A stretch of 6,923 nucleotides of DNA, taken from assembly GCA_946628525.1 (NCBI GenBank), contig CAMOWO010000041.1, forward strand, positions 1-6,923, in the 5' to 3' direction. Of this stretch, positions 6,164 through 6,923 are shown piece after piece; within the stretch, counting starts at the first letter, position 1; every line of letters begins with the position of its first letter. The DNA comes from an uncultured Bacillota bacterium (lineage in GTDB: Bacteria; Bacillota_A; Clostridia; Peptostreptococcales; Anaerovoracaceae). The notes below the pieces were generated by a model, which worked only from the letters and a program-made list of their open reading frames with translations, ran no database searches and was not told the origin of the DNA. The translations under genes were made by a program, and so were the position numbers.

Positions 6164-6923
6164 GATATCAGTAAACTTGCAGAGGAGATCATAAACGGAA
6201 GAAGACTGACGAGAGACGACGACCTGGAGCAGTTCATAACCTGCGATCTGGAGGAACTCTGCCGGGGCGCAGACAGGATCCGCCAGGCATTCTGCGGTGA
6301 CAGGGTGAATCTCTGCACCATCATAAACGGCAAGTCAGGGCGCTGCAGCGAGGACTGTAAATTCTGTAACCAGTCGGCCTTCAACAAGACGGACTGCGAG
6401 ACATACGGATTCCTTCCGGAGGAGGAGATCGTAGCAGAAGCCAAAGCGAACGAAGCGGCAGGCGTGGATCGGTTCTCCATCGTGACGGCAGCGAAACTCC
6501 TCAGAGGCGATGACTTCGAGAAAGCCGTCTCCGCCTTCAAACGCATGAGCGAAGAATGCAGCATCGGCCTTTGCGCATCCATGGGACTTCTGTCACCGGA
6601 GCAGCTGGCACGGCTCAAAGAAGCCGGCGTCACCAGATACCACGAGAACATCGAGACTTCGAAGCGCAACTTCCCGAACATCTGCACGACTCACACATAC
6701 GAGGACAAGATCCGCACCATCAAGGCGGCGCAGGAAGCGGGGCTCTCCGTGTGCTCCGGCGGCATCATCGGCATGGGCGAGACCTGGGAAGACCGCATCG
6801 ACATGGCAGTATCCCTGGCGGAGCTGGGGGTGGACTCCATCCCGATCAACTCCCTGATACCCGTGCCCGGCACACCTTTTGAAGATCTGGAGCAGTTCAC
6901 GGCAGAAGAGATCCTTCGCACCG
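6161..6923 (+). CDS. bioB: Biotin synthase, radical SAM enzyme (5' part, runs off the window)
   Basis: BioB inserts sulfur into dethiobiotin, the last step of biotin synthesis. It is cytosolic and uses SAM, a radical-SAM [4Fe-4S] cluster and a second, sacrificial Fe-S cluster. The 254 codons present are about four fifths of the usual ~320. GKSGRCSEDCKFCNQS carries the CxxxCxxC cluster ligands Cys62, Cys66 and Cys69. YHENIETS (160-167), NICTTHTYE (173-181), VCSGGIIGMGET (197-208) and PINSLIPVPGTPF (228-240) follow in BioB order. Compared from memory with E. coli BioB, Cys138 and Cys198 match Cys128 and Cys188, but the Cys97 position is Ser106. The region equivalent to Arg260 lies beyond the window. 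Anaerobe-type BioB sequences often differ here, so this is not read as inactivation. The gene is divergent from the antiporter. Any biotin genes downstream are unseen. Confidence 0.93.
   Translation, partial: MDISKLAEEIINGRRLTRDDDLEQFITCDLEELCRGADRIRQAFCGDRVNLCTIINGKSGRCSEDCKFCNQSAFNKTDCETYGFLPEEEIVAEAKANEAAGVDRFSIVTAAKLLRGDDFEKAVSAFKRMSEECSIGLCASMGLLSPEQLARLKEAGVTRYHENIETSKRNFPNICTTHTYEDKIRTIKAAQEAGLSVCSGGIIGMGETWEDRIDMAVSLAELGVDSIPINSLIPVPGTPFEDLEQFTAEEILRT

Overview
The window looks like a chromosomal segment from an anaerobic, low-to-moderate GC Gram-positive bacterium, most likely a member of Clostridia. The signs are strong AGGAGG-type ribosome binding sites, extended -10 promoters, a choline-binding-like cell wall repeat protein, and a biotin synthase with the YHENIETS / NICTTHTY motif variants I associate with clostridial enzymes. 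The genus cannot be told from the sequence. No RNA gene, CRISPR array, insertion sequence or phage gene was recognised.

Layout. Positions 1-263 are non-coding and hold an array of alternately oriented short repeats (consensus TTTACCGCTGAAGAAAT), probably continuing left of the window. Positions 264-443 carry the promoter of a three-gene plus-strand operon. The operon runs from 444 to 3555: a secreted cell-wall-binding protein with a C-terminal transglutaminase-like domain (444-2033), a small membrane-anchored coiled-coil protein with a lysine-rich tail (2049-2561), and a family-3 membrane acyltransferase (2539-3555). The genes are separated by 15 nt and then overlap by 23 nt, so they are probably co-expressed and act together at the cell surface, for example in modifying or cross-linking envelope components (inference). 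Positions 3556-3904 lie between convergent genes and contain a second repeat array, with arms GGTAATACC / GGTATTACC and an AT-rich interior. A CPA1-type Na+/H+ antiporter follows on the minus strand (6031-3905). A 129-bp divergent promoter region separates it from bioB (GTG start at 6161), which runs off the right edge.

The most unusual content is the pair of repeat arrays. Their sequences are unrelated apart from a TACC core, yet they share nearly the same geometry: about 40-bp units made of two inverted arms with core centres 31-32 bp apart (about three helical turns), units separated by 22-23 bp, and one wider gap (75 bp in the first array, 63 bp in the second) splitting the array into pairs. 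This is not CRISPR and does not look like ordinary terminators. I do not recognise it as a described element. A second point of interest is that the visible part of BioB has Ser at the position of the canonical E. coli Cys97 cluster ligand.
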